From: DATBGZ01 sp036557785 | GTDB lineage: Bacteria > Actinomycetota > Actinomycetes > Mycobacteriales > Micromonosporaceae | Reading direction: 5' to 3' | Length of the DNA: 64,000 bases | Assembly (NCBI GenBank): GCA_036557785.1 | Contig: DATBGZ010000038.1 | Coordinates: 124,001-188,000, forward strand | Part shown: positions 33,596-43,037 of the stretch, one piece after another | How the letters are laid out: each line of letters begins with the position of its first letter | How positions within the stretch are numbered: the first letter of the stretch is position 1 | The notes under the pieces: model-generated | Databases searched by the model: none | What the model saw: only the letters and a program-made list of their open reading frames with translations | What the model was told of the DNA's origin: nothing | Made by a program: the position numbers and the translations under genes

Positions 33596-33692
33596 CCGCG
33601 ATCTTGGGCGTATCGTCGTGATTGGAGATCGACTCACGACGAAAAGCCCAAGATCGCGGAAAGGAGGGGCGACGAAAGGCCCAAGATCGCGG
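33596..33692. repeat. Large compound hairpin plus an extra copy of its arm
   Basis: The outer stem is 33596-33609 (CCGCGATCTTGGGC) pairing with 33646-33659 (14 bp, perfect). Inside it a 9-bp stem TCGTCGTGA/TCACGACGA closes a loop. A third copy of the 3' arm occurs at 33679-33692, preceded by the same 'cgacgaaa' lead-in. It lies between convergent genes (DrrB-like permease and M24 peptidase), so it may terminate both; the duplicated arm suggests a mobile palindromic element. Confidence 0.75.
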
Positions 33693-33703
33693 AAGGGGGC
33701 GGC

Positions 33704-34789
33704 TCAGAGGGCGGCGAGGGCGCGGTCGGTGAGGTTGAGGCGCTCAACACCGTCCACAGTGCACACCACGATGTCCTCGATCCGGGCACCGTGGCGGCCC
33801 GGCAGGTAGATGCCGGGCTCGATGGAGAAGGCCATGCCGGGCTCGAGGACCCGCGTCGAGTCCGCGACGATGTACGGCTCCTCGTGCACGTCCAGACCGA
33901 TGCCGTGACCGGTGCGGTGGACGAAGAACTCGCCGTACCCGGCGTCGCTGATGATGTCCCGACCGACGGCGTCGAGCTCCGCGGCGGTGATCCCGGGCCG
34001 TACGGCCTCGACCTGCGCCTGTTGCGCGGAGAGCAGCACAGCGTAGTAACCGGAGAACTCCGATGGCGGCTCGCCGATGACGTAGGTGCGGGTGCTGTCC
34101 GAGCAGTACCCGTCCGGCATGATGCCGCCGATGTCGACGACCACGGGGTCGCCGTCGCGGATCACCCGATCAGACGCCTCGTGGTGTGGGCTCGCGCCGT
34201 TCGGGCCGGAGGCGACGATGGCGAAGTCAGCCGAGGCGTGTCCGGCGGCGACGATCGCCTCCTTGATGTCGGCGGCGACCTGCCGTTCGGTCCGGCCGGC
34301 GCGCAGCCACTCCGGCACGCCGGCATGCACCTTGTCGATCGCCGCCCCGGCCCGGCGCAGCGACTCGAGCTCCTCGGGCGTCTTGCGCATCCGCAGCTCG
34401 CGCAGGACCGGCCCGCCCGGCGTCTGCTCCACATCGGAGAGTGCGTCACGGAACGCGAGCACCTTCGCCGCCCACATGTGGTCGTCGAGCCCGGCCACGT
34501 GGACCGAGCTCGGCAGCCGGCGCCTCACCAGCGCGTACGGGTCGTCGGTCTCGGCGTAGGCGACCACCTCGACGTCCAGGCCCGGTACCGCGAGTGCCGC
34601 GGGCTCCTCCAGCTTCGGGACGATCAGGAACGCCTCGCCCTCGGTCGGTACCACGAGGCAGGTCAGCCGCTCCAGCGCCACGGCGTCGTACCCGGTGAGG
34701 TAGCGCAGATCGGATCCCGGCGTGACCAACAGGACATCGACGCCAGCCGCTGCCATGGCCGGCCGTACATGCTCGACGCGGGATCCCAT
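33704..34789 (-). CDS. M24-family metallopeptidase (Xaa-Pro aminopeptidase/dipeptidase type)
   Basis: About 361 aa from the ATG at 34789; a TTG 12 nt upstream is also possible. The N-terminal creatinase-like domain ('LLVTPGSDLRYLTGYDAVALERL') precedes a pita-bread catalytic domain. All metal ligands are visible: Asp in 'VVDIGGIMPDGYCSD' and in 'DSTRTYV', His in 'HRTGHGIGLDVHEEP', Glu in 'GMAFSIEPGIY' and Glu in 'GARIEDIVV'. It removes N-terminal residues preceding proline, using two divalent metals. It is divergent from the next gene. Confidence 0.93.
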   Translation of the reverse strand: MGSRVEHVRPAMAAAGVDVLLVTPGSDLRYLTGYDAVALERLTCLVVPTEGEAFLIVPKLEEPAALAVPGLDVEVVAYAETDDPYALVRRRLPSSVHVAGLDDHMWAAKVLAFRDALSDVEQTPGGPVLRELRMRKTPEELESLRRAGAAIDKVHAGVPEWLRAGRTERQVAADIKEAIVAAGHASADFAIVASGPNGASPHHEASDRVIRDGDPVVVDIGGIMPDGYCSDSTRTYVIGEPPSEFSGYYAVLLSAQQAQVEAVRPGITAAELDAVGRDIISDAGYGEFFVHRTGHGIGLDVHEEPYIVADSTRVLEPGMAFSIEPGIYLPGRHGARIEDIVVCTVDGVERLNLTDRALAAL

Positions 34790-34851
34790 GTGCGCAGTCA
34801 ACCATATCCGGGGCGTGGGCGGCGGTGGACAAGGTAGTTACGGTGGACGTC

Positions 34852-35304
34852 ATGTGGGTGCAGTGCCGGTGCGGGAGTCGGCACTTCGGGCCGTACGGCG
34901 CCGCCGGGCTCGTGGTGCGCGACGCGGCCGGGTTGGTCCTGATGGCGCACCGGTCGACGCTCGTGCACTTTCCCGGCACGTGGTCGTTCCCCGGCGGTGC
35001 CCTGGAGCGGGGCGAGTCGCCGGTCGCCGCGGCGCTGCGGGAGATCGACGAGGAGCTCGGGGTGCCCCGGTCGGCGGTGACGGTCGTGCAGTCGATCACC
35101 GGCACCGACCACGAGGACTGGCGCTACACCTACGTGATCGCCGACCTGGTTCCACAGTGGACGGATGTGCCGGTGCGGTTGAACTGGGAGACCGAGGCGG
35201 TGGCCTGGGTCGAGCTCGCCGAGATGGCGGGGCTGAGCCTGCACCCGGGGGTGCGCGCCGACCTGCCGGCCCTGCACGCCGCCCTGGCCCGCGTCACCCG
35301 GTGA
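34852..35304 (+). CDS. Nudix hydrolase with N-terminal Cys-rich motif
   Basis: About 150 aa from the ATG at 34852; a GTG 27 nt upstream is in frame. It begins 'WVQCRCGSRHFGPYGAAGL', a short Cys/His stretch common in this actinobacterial Nudix subgroup. The Nudix box is GGALERGES followed by REIDEELG (about residues 48-70). The substrate is unknown. It is eight bp upstream of the LAL regulator, in the same direction. Confidence 0.9.
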   Translation: MWVQCRCGSRHFGPYGAAGLVVRDAAGLVLMAHRSTLVHFPGTWSFPGGALERGESPVAAALREIDEELGVPRSAVTVVQSITGTDHEDWRYTYVIADLVPQWTDVPVRLNWETEAVAWVELAEMAGLSLHPGVRADLPALHAALARVTR

Positions 35305-35311
35305 GGGCCCG

Positions 35312-38128
35312 ATGCGCACGATCGTGGGCAGAAGCGGTGAGCGCGCCGCCATCGAGGCCTTCCTCGCCGACACGCAGCCACAGCCGCGCGCGTTGCTGGT
35401 CGAGGGCGAGCCCGGCATCGGCAAGACGACGCTGTTGCGGGACCTCGTCGCGGCGGCGCGGGACCGCGGCTACCCGGTGCTCGCCTGCCGGCCAACCCGG
35501 TCAGAGATGGATCTCTCGTACGTCAACCTCGTCGAGATCCTCGACGACCTGGATGAGCAGACCGTACGGGATCTGCCCGCACCCCAGGCGCGACTGCTGC
35601 GGATGGTGCTGCGTCGGGAGGAGCCGGAAGGCCCGTTCGACAGCCTCTCGCTGAACGTCGCGGTCGTGGCGGCCCTGCGGGCGGTGGCCGCGCGCGGTCC
35701 GATGGTGCTAGTCATCGACGACTTTCAGTGGATCGACAACTCGACCGCCCGGACCTTCGGTTACGTCGCCCGACGCCTGACCGACACGGCCGCCCGGATC
35801 GTCCTGGCGACCCGCAGCGAGCCGTCGGAGCGGATCCGCGACCTACCCCGCGCGATGCCCCAGGGCCGGTTCGAGACCATCCGGCTGGGACCGGTGCAGC
35901 CCAGCGAGCTGTCGCGGATCCTGCGGCTGATGCTCGGGTGGGCGCCGGCGTGGCCGAGCCTGCTGCGCATCGCGGAGCTCTCCGGCGGCAATCCGCTCTA
36001 CGCCGTGGAGTTGGCCCGGGCGTCGGGAGGCGAGCGTTCGGGCGAGGGGTTGGGCGACGCCCCGCCGGGCGGCCTCGTCGAGCTGGCCCGGTCCCGGGTC
36101 GCGGGGCTGCCGGAGCGGGTCCGCGAGGTCCTGGAGCTGGCGGCCGTGCCCCGAGCCCCGACGCTGGAGTTGTTGCGACGCCTGGATTCCGGGGCCCTGG
36201 ACGTGAGCGGGGCACTCGCCGGGGCCGAGCGGGCCGGGCTCGTGGCGGTGGAGCGGGGCCGGGTCCGCTTCACGCATCCGATCCTCGCCGCGGCGGTCTA
36301 CGGGTCGATCCCGGCGCTGCGCAGGCAGGCGCTGCACCGGGCGGTCGCCATGCTCTGCGACGACCTGGAGGAGCGGGCACGGCACCTGGCCGCGGCCGCG
36401 GAGGATCCCGACCCGGCCGTGGCGCTCGTGCTGGCGAGCGCCGCCGAACGGGCGTCGGTCCGGGGTGCGCCGGTCGCGGCGGCCGATCTCATGCGGCTTT
36501 CGTGCGAGCTGACCCCGGCCGCCGACGCCGAGGTGCTCACCCTGCGCCGGATCGCGTACGGGCGCCTGCTGCACAGCGCGGGCGACAACCCGGGCGCGGT
36601 CGCCGCGGTCGAGGCGGTGCTGGCCGAGCTGCCACCGGGCCCGCTGCGGGCCCGTGCCCTGTTCCACCTCATGTACATCCGGCGCCTGACCGGGTCGCTG
36701 GAGGCCGCGCTCGCCTACGGCATGCGGGCGGTCGACGAGGCCGCGGACGACCCGTCGTTTCAGGCGGAGGTGTACGAGATGGTCTCGCGCCTGTCGGACA
36801 ACGACATCGCCCGCAAGCTCGCGACCGCGAGGGCCGGGCTCGCGGCGGTCGACCGGATCGAGGACCCCGATCCGTACCTCGTCTTCCACACCCGGGCGGC
36901 GCTGGTCGAGGCGGAGTTCTACGCGGGTCTGGGCATCCATCTGGAGCGCCTGGCGGGCCTGGACCCGGGCGAGCGGCCCCGGTTCCCGCCGGTGCGCACC
37001 GCACAGCGGGGAGAGGACCTGATCGGGCGGCTGCTCACCTTCTCCGGGCGCATCGACGAGGGCCTGGATGTGCTGCGAGCCATGTGCGAGCGGGCCGCGG
37101 TCTCCTACCGCGGGTCGCTGCCGTCGTTTCTGGCCTGGGCGGCCGAGGCACAGATCATGGCCGGGCGCTTCGAGGCGGCGCTCGGGTCGCTGAACGAGGC
37201 GATCGAGCGCTCCGAGGAGGCGGGCAGCCGTGGCGGCTACCCCTGGGAGGTCGGCTTCCGGGCCGTCGCGCTCGCGATGCTCGGTCGCCTCGACGAGGCG
37301 GAGGCGAGCGCCCGTACGGTCGTGGGTTCCTCCGTCGCGGCACCCTCGGCCGTCTCGGCGGGGGCGGGTGAGGGCGCATCGCCCGTGGACATGGACCACG
37401 GGCCCGCGCTGATCGCGCTCGGCCTGGTCGCGATCGCGCGCGGCCACTACGACCAGGCGGTGGCCGCGTTGCGCCTGGTCGACCACAGCAAGCGCGAGGC
37501 GGGGCTGCGGGATCCACGGCTGTGGATGCACGTGAGCGACCTCGTCGAGGCGCTGCTCGCTGCGGGAGCGCTGGAGCAGGCGAGTGAGGTCGTCGACCGC
37601 CTGGACCAGGAGGCCACGACCTCGCAGGGGCAGTGGTCGCTGGCGATGGCGGCCCGGTGCCGGGCGCTGCTCCTGGCGGCGCGCGGCGAGCTGGACGAGG
37701 CGGTCGCGTGCGCCAGTCATGCGGTGGAGTCCTTCGATGGCCTGCTGATGCCGTTCGAGCGAGCCCGGACGCTGTTCGTGCTCGGCCAGCTGCACCGCCG
37801 GCGCAAGGAGAAGAAGCTGGCGCGGGCGGCGCTGAGCTCCGCCCTGGCCACGTTCGACGAGGTGGGCGCGGCGGTCTGGGCGCAGCGGGCGCGGGCGGAG
37901 CTGACGCGGATCCCGCTGCGCCAGGCGGCGCCGGGCCTGACCGCGACCGAGGAGGCGGTGGCCCGGCTGGCGGCGCAGGGACTGAGCAACCGGGAGATCG
38001 CCGAGCGGGCATTCATGAGCCCGAAGACCGTCGAGGTGAACCTGACCCGGATCTACCGCAAGCTCGGCGTACGGTCGCGCACCGCCCTCGCGGGCCACCT
38101 CGGCGCCGGCGGTGGCGGCCAAACGTAG
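35312..38128 (+). CDS. LAL-type LuxR-family transcriptional regulator with AAA ATPase domain
   Basis: 938 aa. N-terminal AAA/STAND ATPase: 'FLADTQPQPRALLVEGEPG' leading to Walker A 'GEPGIGKTTLL' (about 31-41), and Walker B 'PMVLVIDDFQW'. A long TPR-like helical middle (about 330-850) follows. The C-terminal LuxR helix-turn-helix is 'LTATEEAVARLAAQG' then 'NREIAERAFMSPKTVEVNL' and 'RKLGVRSR' (about 870-930). Proteins of this class activate pathway genes after ligand and ATP binding; the ligand and targets are unknown. It is adjacent to a Nudix gene and a 90-aa protein. Confidence 0.93.
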   Translation: MRTIVGRSGERAAIEAFLADTQPQPRALLVEGEPGIGKTTLLRDLVAAARDRGYPVLACRPTRSEMDLSYVNLVEILDDLDEQTVRDLPAPQARLLRMVLRREEPEGPFDSLSLNVAVVAALRAVAARGPMVLVIDDFQWIDNSTARTFGYVARRLTDTAARIVLATRSEPSERIRDLPRAMPQGRFETIRLGPVQPSELSRILRLMLGWAPAWPSLLRIAELSGGNPLYAVELARASGGERSGEGLGDAPPGGLVELARSRVAGLPERVREVLELAAVPRAPTLELLRRLDSGALDVSGALAGAERAGLVAVERGRVRFTHPILAAAVYGSIPALRRQALHRAVAMLCDDLEERARHLAAAAEDPDPAVALVLASAAERASVRGAPVAAADLMRLSCELTPAADAEVLTLRRIAYGRLLHSAGDNPGAVAAVEAVLAELPPGPLRARALFHLMYIRRLTGSLEAALAYGMRAVDEAADDPSFQAEVYEMVSRLSDNDIARKLATARAGLAAVDRIEDPDPYLVFHTRAALVEAEFYAGLGIHLERLAGLDPGERPRFPPVRTAQRGEDLIGRLLTFSGRIDEGLDVLRAMCERAAVSYRGSLPSFLAWAAEAQIMAGRFEAALGSLNEAIERSEEAGSRGGYPWEVGFRAVALAMLGRLDEAEASARTVVGSSVAAPSAVSAGAGEGASPVDMDHGPALIALGLVAIARGHYDQAVAALRLVDHSKREAGLRDPRLWMHVSDLVEALLAAGALEQASEVVDRLDQEATTSQGQWSLAMAARCRALLLAARGELDEAVACASHAVESFDGLLMPFERARTLFVLGQLHRRRKEKKLARAALSSALATFDEVGAAVWAQRARAELTRIPLRQAAPGLTATEEAVARLAAQGLSNREIAERAFMSPKTVEVNLTRIYRKLGVRSRTALAGHLGAGGGGQT

Positions 38129-38177
38129 GGGATCTCCTCATTCCTCCGCGAGGCCGGATTCGCTACGGTCCGGTTGC

Positions 38178-38450
38178 ATGGCCACGGCGACGCCCAACGG
38201 ATACATCGCCGAATGCTATTGGGCGGGGGTTCGGGCGCAGGACGTCGGCGAGCTCGACGGGCGGGTGCACGCGTCGATCGCCGAGCTCGGCGCCGAAGCG
38301 GTGCGCTACCTCGGGTCGGTGCTCGTGGTCGACGATGACGTGGTGCTGTTCCTCTTCGCCGGCCCGCTCGCCTCGGTCCGCGAGGTGGCGCAGCGGGCCG
38401 GCGTTCCGTTCGGCCGGTTGCTGCGCAGCACGCTGACCTGGCATCCGTGA
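38178..38450 (+). CDS. Small uncharacterised protein
   Basis: About 90 aa from the ATG at 38178. The sequence 'NGYIAECYWAGVRAQDVGELD' and 'VRYLGSVLVVDDDVVLFLFAGPLASVREVAQRAGVPFGRLL' suggests a small alpha/beta ferredoxin-like fold similar to DUF4242-type proteins. No catalytic residues are recognised. It is 50 bp downstream of the LAL regulator and convergent with the AfsR-type gene (10 bp gap). Confidence 0.65.
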   Translation: MATATPNGYIAECYWAGVRAQDVGELDGRVHASIAELGAEAVRYLGSVLVVDDDVVLFLFAGPLASVREVAQRAGVPFGRLLRSTLTWHP

Positions 38451-38459
38451 GCGCGGTGC

Positions 38460-41400
38460 TCAGGTGCCGAGGAGCTGCCCCGCGAGTTCGCGAACCCGGG
38501 CCGTGATGGCGGCGACCGATCGGCCGCGCCATGGCAGGAGAAGGGCCTGCTGGTGTTCCGGCCCGCCGAGGGCATCGGTCAGGCGTGGACCGTACCCGTC
38601 CTGGAACGGGAGGATCACCCGAGCGCCGAGGCGTACGGCGATCGCCCACAACTCCCGTGCCTGGTCGTACTGACCGCGGTGCGCGGCGAGCTCTGCTCCC
38701 GCCAGTGCCCAGGCACCCAGCGCCGGAATGTCCCCTGTGGACAGAGCGTCCGGCTCGGCGGCGACCAACTGTGCCACCGTGAACCGGTCCGCCTCGGCAT
38801 CGTCGCGCGAGTCCGGCGCGACGGCCGCCGCCCACAGGCGCATCGCGGCCGCGCTCGCGCGCACCATCACGGCGGCCTGCGCCAGGGACGACGAGGGCAG
38901 GCACGCCATCGCCTGGACATGCTGGACCGCCTCGTCGTGGCGGCCGTGCCGGATCGCGATCTCGGCCAGGCCACTGCTCGCGATGGCCGCGTCGAGCGAC
39001 TCGGACGTGGTCGCCGCCTCGGCCACCCGCTGGACCGCCGGCTCGTCCCCGGCGAGCGCGAGCTGCACGTCGAGCTGGACCTGCAGCGAGCGCGCGTCCT
39101 CCTCGGCGCCGACGATGGACAGGTGCGCGGCGGCGCGCCGCATCCACTCTTCGGCTCCGGCGAGACCCGACGTGGAGAGACGGTTCGCGACGCCCTGCGC
39201 CGCGAGCCCCATCATCCACTGGTCGCCGGCCACCTCGAAGCCCCGGTACGCCGCCAGGTAGTCGGCCTGCGCCGGCTCGTGCTCGCCCTCGTTCTCCCGG
39301 ACGGCGGCCCGCAGGAAGAACCCGAACGCCCGCACCAACAGGTCGGCATGGTCCACCAGCGCCTGCGCGGTCGACATGGCCGACTGCAGGTCTGCGACAT
39401 CCACGCTCGTCGGCACCCGCGCCAGCGCCGCGGCTCGCGGGGAGATGAGGTTCCCGCGCTCGGCGAAGAGCACCCGAAGTGCCCGACGGCACACGGCCGC
39501 GAGGCGAGTGCGGCTGCCCATGACGGTGGCGTTGACGCCGACCATGGTGAGCGTCCAGGCGAGCCGGTCTGCGTCCGGCAGCGGCACTCCGGCGTGCGAG
39601 CCCTTCGCGATCGCGGATCGGCTGCGGGCCAACGGATCGTCGACACGCAGCAGTCGCCGCGACCAGTCGACCACCTCGGTGTGCCGGCCCTGCACGCTCC
39701 ACAGGTGGAACAGCGCCACCGCGATGTCCACAGCGGACACCTCATCGCCGCTGTCCATCGCCCAGCGCAGCGCCGCGGCGAGGGTGTCGGCGTCGGCGGC
39801 GCAGCCCGCGAAGGCAGGCACCTGGCTCGGTCCGATGAAGTCGGCGGCCAGCGTGGAGGCCCGGCTCCTGGCCCACGCCACGAGACCGCGCATCGCGTCG
39901 TCCCGCCCGCCCGTCGCGTCCAGCCTCACCTCGCCGTACTCCCGGACGGTCTCCAGCATCCGGTAGCGCGGTGCGCCGTCCTCCCCCTGACCGAGGCCGA
40001 GCAACGACTGCTCCACAAGCGTCGCGAGCCCGTCCCGCACGCCCTCGGCCCTGGCGCCGTGCCCCGCGACTCCGCCCGCGACTCCGGCGGCGGTCTCGAC
40101 CGTGAACGCCACCGGGATCACGGACAGCCGCCACCACAACCGCCGTACCTCGTCGGGCAGCAGGTCGTGGCTCCAGTCCACCATGGACCACAGGCTCGCG
40201 TGCCGTTCCGGCAGCCCGCGCAGGGCCTCGTCGAGCAGCTCGAACCGGTCGGCGAGCCCGGCGAGCACGTCATCGATGGGCATGTGTCGCAGCCGGGCGG
40301 CGGCGAGCTCGATCGCGAGCGGCAGGTTGTCCAGGCGATGGCACAGCTCGAGTGCGCGTGAGCGCGGCCGGCCGAGCGTGGCGCCGCCGGCCCGGGCCCG
40401 CTGATCGAGCAGGGCCAGCGCGTCCTCGTCGGCGAGCGCCCGCAGGCGGTGGACCACCTCGCCCGCCAGCCCCAGCGGCGCCCGGCTCGTCGCGAGCACG
40501 GTCGCCTTCGGCGCCACGGCGAGGATCTGTGTCGCCGCCTGCGCGGCGGCGTCGAGGACGTGCTCGCAGTTGTCGAGCACCACCAGACCCGACAGGTCGC
40601 GCGCTGCCCGGCGCACCGGGTCGCCGGCCGTCGCGGTGTCGCTTGTGGAGGGTGCGTGGGCCGGGAACTCGCCCTCGACGAGGTCCCTGGCGCTCACCGC
40701 CTCACCCCGCCCGACCGCCGTGGCGACCGCTCCTGCCACCTGCGCCGGGGTCCGTACGCCGGCCAGTTCCGCCACCCGTACGGTCTGCCCACCCGCCGCG
40801 GTGCGCCGCGCGATCTCCGCGGCGAAGCGGGTCTTGCCCGCGCCGCCGGGTCCGACGATCGTCACCAGCGGGGCGCTGTCCAGCTCGCCGGTGACCGCCA
40901 CGAGCTCGGTGTCACGTCCGAGCATCGCCGTCGCGGCCCGCCGCCACCCCGCGGGCAGGAGGCTGGCCCGGGGCCGAACGGCCGGCTGCGGGTCGGTGGC
41001 CCGGTACGGGGCGAGTTCGCCGCGGAGCAGGGCGACGTGGGCCGCGGCCAGGGCCGGGGCCGGATCGGCGCCGTACCGCTCGGCCAGCTCGCGACGCAAG
41101 GCGTCGACGAATTCCAGTGCCTCGGCCTGCCGTCCGGCCACCGCGAGCAGTCGCAGCAGCAGCGCCGCGGCCTCCTCGTCTGGCGGGACGGCCGTGGCGA
41201 GCAGGCGCAGGTCACGCTCGTCGCCCGCGTCCGTGCCGCCGGCGCCGGCCAGGGCCGCCTGCGCCCGCACGGTCGCCACGTCGTGCACCAGCGCCCGTAC
41301 GGTCGCCTCATCCGGGTCGGGCGCGGCCGGCAGCAGGGCTCGGGCCTCGTCGCCGTGGCGTCGGGCGGCGGTCGGGTCCCCGGCCCGCAGCGCCCGCCGG

Positions 41401-41702
41401 GCCCGCTCGACGAGAGCGCTCGCCTCGACGGCGTCGATGGCCAGGTCCTGCGTCGGCAGCAGGTAACCGCCGCCCGGCGCAGCCGCGACCGGCAGCCCGA
41501 GCCGGCGTACCCGGGACACGAGCGCCTGCATCGCCCCCGTCGCGTCCCGGGGCACCTCCCCGTCCCAGACCGCATCGATGAGCGTCGACACCGGTACGGG
41601 TCGGCCGCGGGCGTCGAGCAGCGCGCGGACGAGGGCGACCAGGCGGTCGCCCCGCACCGGCACCCCATCGACCGCGAGCATCCCCAGCGTCGTCACCCGC
41701 AC
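38460..41702 (-). CDS. BTAD/AfsR-type transcriptional regulator with NB-ARC ATPase
   Basis: About 1080 aa from a GTG at 41702; a second GTG two codons later is possible. N-terminal OmpR-like winged helix ('LVALVRALLDARGRPVPVSTLIDAVW', about 15-90), then the bacterial transcriptional activation domain (about 95-250; 'AVEASALVERARRALRAGD', 'LLLRLLAVAGRQAEALEFV'). The NB-ARC ATPase follows with Walker A 'VGPGGAGKTRFA' (about 302-313) and Walker B 'LSGLVVLDNCEHVL'. A long helical C-terminus lacks clear TPR consensus. AfsR/SARP-like proteins control secondary metabolism or stress genes; targets are unknown. It is divergent from the mannosyltransferase-like gene. Confidence 0.9.
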   Translation of the reverse strand: MRVTTLGMLAVDGVPVRGDRLVALVRALLDARGRPVPVSTLIDAVWDGEVPRDATGAMQALVSRVRRLGLPVAAAPGGGYLLPTQDLAIDAVEASALVERARRALRAGDPTAARRHGDEARALLPAAPDPDEATVRALVHDVATVRAQAALAGAGGTDAGDERDLRLLATAVPPDEEAAALLLRLLAVAGRQAEALEFVDALRRELAERYGADPAPALAAAHVALLRGELAPYRATDPQPAVRPRASLLPAGWRRAATAMLGRDTELVAVTGELDSAPLVTIVGPGGAGKTRFAAEIARRTAAGGQTVRVAELAGVRTPAQVAGAVATAVGRGEAVSARDLVEGEFPAHAPSTSDTATAGDPVRRAARDLSGLVVLDNCEHVLDAAAQAATQILAVAPKATVLATSRAPLGLAGEVVHRLRALADEDALALLDQRARAGGATLGRPRSRALELCHRLDNLPLAIELAAARLRHMPIDDVLAGLADRFELLDEALRGLPERHASLWSMVDWSHDLLPDEVRRLWWRLSVIPVAFTVETAAGVAGGVAGHGARAEGVRDGLATLVEQSLLGLGQGEDGAPRYRMLETVREYGEVRLDATGGRDDAMRGLVAWARSRASTLAADFIGPSQVPAFAGCAADADTLAAALRWAMDSGDEVSAVDIAVALFHLWSVQGRHTEVVDWSRRLLRVDDPLARSRSAIAKGSHAGVPLPDADRLAWTLTMVGVNATVMGSRTRLAAVCRRALRVLFAERGNLISPRAAALARVPTSVDVADLQSAMSTAQALVDHADLLVRAFGFFLRAAVRENEGEHEPAQADYLAAYRGFEVAGDQWMMGLAAQGVANRLSTSGLAGAEEWMRRAAAHLSIVGAEEDARSLQVQLDVQLALAGDEPAVQRVAEAATTSESLDAAIASSGLAEIAIRHGRHDEAVQHVQAMACLPSSSLAQAAVMVRASAAAMRLWAAAVAPDSRDDAEADRFTVAQLVAAEPDALSTGDIPALGAWALAGAELAAHRGQYDQARELWAIAVRLGARVILPFQDGYGPRLTDALGGPEHQQALLLPWRGRSVAAITARVRELAGQLLGT

Positions 41703-41858
41703 CCGACCAGCATCCCATCCCGGCGCCGCCCGGCCGGGACCGGCGGTGATGGGCATCCCCGATGAATGTATCGATTTGCCTGCTAACGCGTGAGGTGCCT
41801 GGGAAGACTGGGGCCGACCGGGACTCGGGGGTGCCAGATTCGGGGTGTCACGGCGGTT

Positions 41859-43034
41859 GTGGCGACACGCACAGAGGTGACCACCGGGCTGCGTCCGCGC
41901 GCCATCACCTGGCCCCGGAGCCTGATCGCCGCGTTGCCGGCCTGGTTCTTGGCGCGGGCGCTGCTGCTCGCGACCTTCGCCCTGGCCCGGCAGCGGCACC
42001 AGGCCCCCACCCTGCAGATCTGGGACGCCGGCTGGTACCGCGACCTCGGCGTGCACGGGTATGGCCCCTACGGTGCGACCGGCTCGCGCTTCTTCCCGCT
42101 CCTGCCTGCAATCGTCAGGATCGGCCACGCCATGGGACTCTTCGCCCCGGCGTGGCTGCTCGCGGTCTGCTGGGTCGCGGCGCTGCTGTTCGCCGCCGCG
42201 CTGCATCGACTGACCCTGCTGGAGACCGGCGACGAGGCGGCGGCCGTCCGGGCAGCGTGGCTGATCCAGCTCGTGCCCGGCGCGAACGTGCTCGGGGTCG
42301 GCTACGCCGAGGCGGTCGCGGGCCTGCTGGCCGTGCTCTACTTCCTGGCCCTGCGCCACCGCGGGGATACCGCCGCGGGGTTCGCCGTCGGCGTCCTGGG
42401 CGGGCTGGTCCGCCCGACCGGCCCGCTGCTCGCCGTCGCGGGCGCCGCGCAGGCCGTACGGTCACGGCTGTCGGGCACCACGGATGATGCGCCCGTACGG
42501 GCTCGTCATCGCCGTGACCGGGCGGGCGACCGGGCGCGACGCTGGCTCGGCAGTGGCTGGCGGCACGCGACGATACTCGCGCTCGCGCCGCTGGTCGGGA
42601 CGGCCGGCTATCTGCTCTGGGCGCGGGCCCGCTTCGGCGACGCGCTCACGCCGTACCGCGTGCAGGCCGCCGACGATCTGCGCGGGGGTCTGGTCCGGGC
42701 GCCATGGCGGTACCTCACGCACGACTCGCTCGGTGGCTATCCCTGGCCGCTGGTGCTCGTCCTGCTCGCCGTCACCGCGGTCGCCCTGGTGCTGTGTGCC
42801 ACCCGGCTCCCGGTGGCGTACATCGCCTGGTCGCTGCCGATGGTCGGGCTCGCCGTCACCGCCTGGGGACTGCACTCGCTGCCGCGCTACGTTGCCGCCG
42901 TCTTTCCCCTGTGGATGGTCGTGGCGGTGGTGTGCCGCAACCGTTTCGTGTGGCCCGCGGTCGTCGCCGTCAGCGCCGCCGGGTTCGCCTGGGTGGCGTA
43001 CCTCAACTTCGTCCCCGGCGGCCCCGTCCCGTGA
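41859..43034 (+). CDS. Polytopic mannosyltransferase-like membrane protein (PIG-V/GT-C type)
   Basis: About 391 aa from a GTG at 41859; an in-frame GTG at 41790 is an alternative start. About nine hydrophobic helices. GT-C/PIG-V-like features: 'WDAGWYRDLGVHGYG' in the first extracytoplasmic loop (an acidic residue near the catalytic position), 'SRFFPLLPAIVRIGHAMG', 'LGVGYAEAVAGLLA', and 'SLPRYVAAVFPLWMVVA' near the C-terminus. It probably transfers a sugar from a polyprenyl-phosphate donor to an envelope acceptor. It is divergent from the AfsR-type gene and ends 3 bp before the convergent decarboxylase. Confidence 0.8.
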   Translation: MATRTEVTTGLRPRAITWPRSLIAALPAWFLARALLLATFALARQRHQAPTLQIWDAGWYRDLGVHGYGPYGATGSRFFPLLPAIVRIGHAMGLFAPAWLLAVCWVAALLFAAALHRLTLLETGDEAAAVRAAWLIQLVPGANVLGVGYAEAVAGLLAVLYFLALRHRGDTAAGFAVGVLGGLVRPTGPLLAVAGAAQAVRSRLSGTTDDAPVRARHRRDRAGDRARRWLGSGWRHATILALAPLVGTAGYLLWARARFGDALTPYRVQAADDLRGGLVRAPWRYLTHDSLGGYPWPLVLVLLAVTAVALVLCATRLPVAYIAWSLPMVGLAVTAWGLHSLPRYVAAVFPLWMVVAVVCRNRFVWPAVVAVSAAGFAWVAYLNFVPGGPVP

Positions 43035-43037
43035 GGC

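Noticed and set aside
41703..42359. N-terminal extension of the AfsR-type regulator up to 42359
   Set aside because: The extension is the antisense of the mannosyltransferase-like gene and lacks any domain; the OmpR-like fold starts at about 41702.
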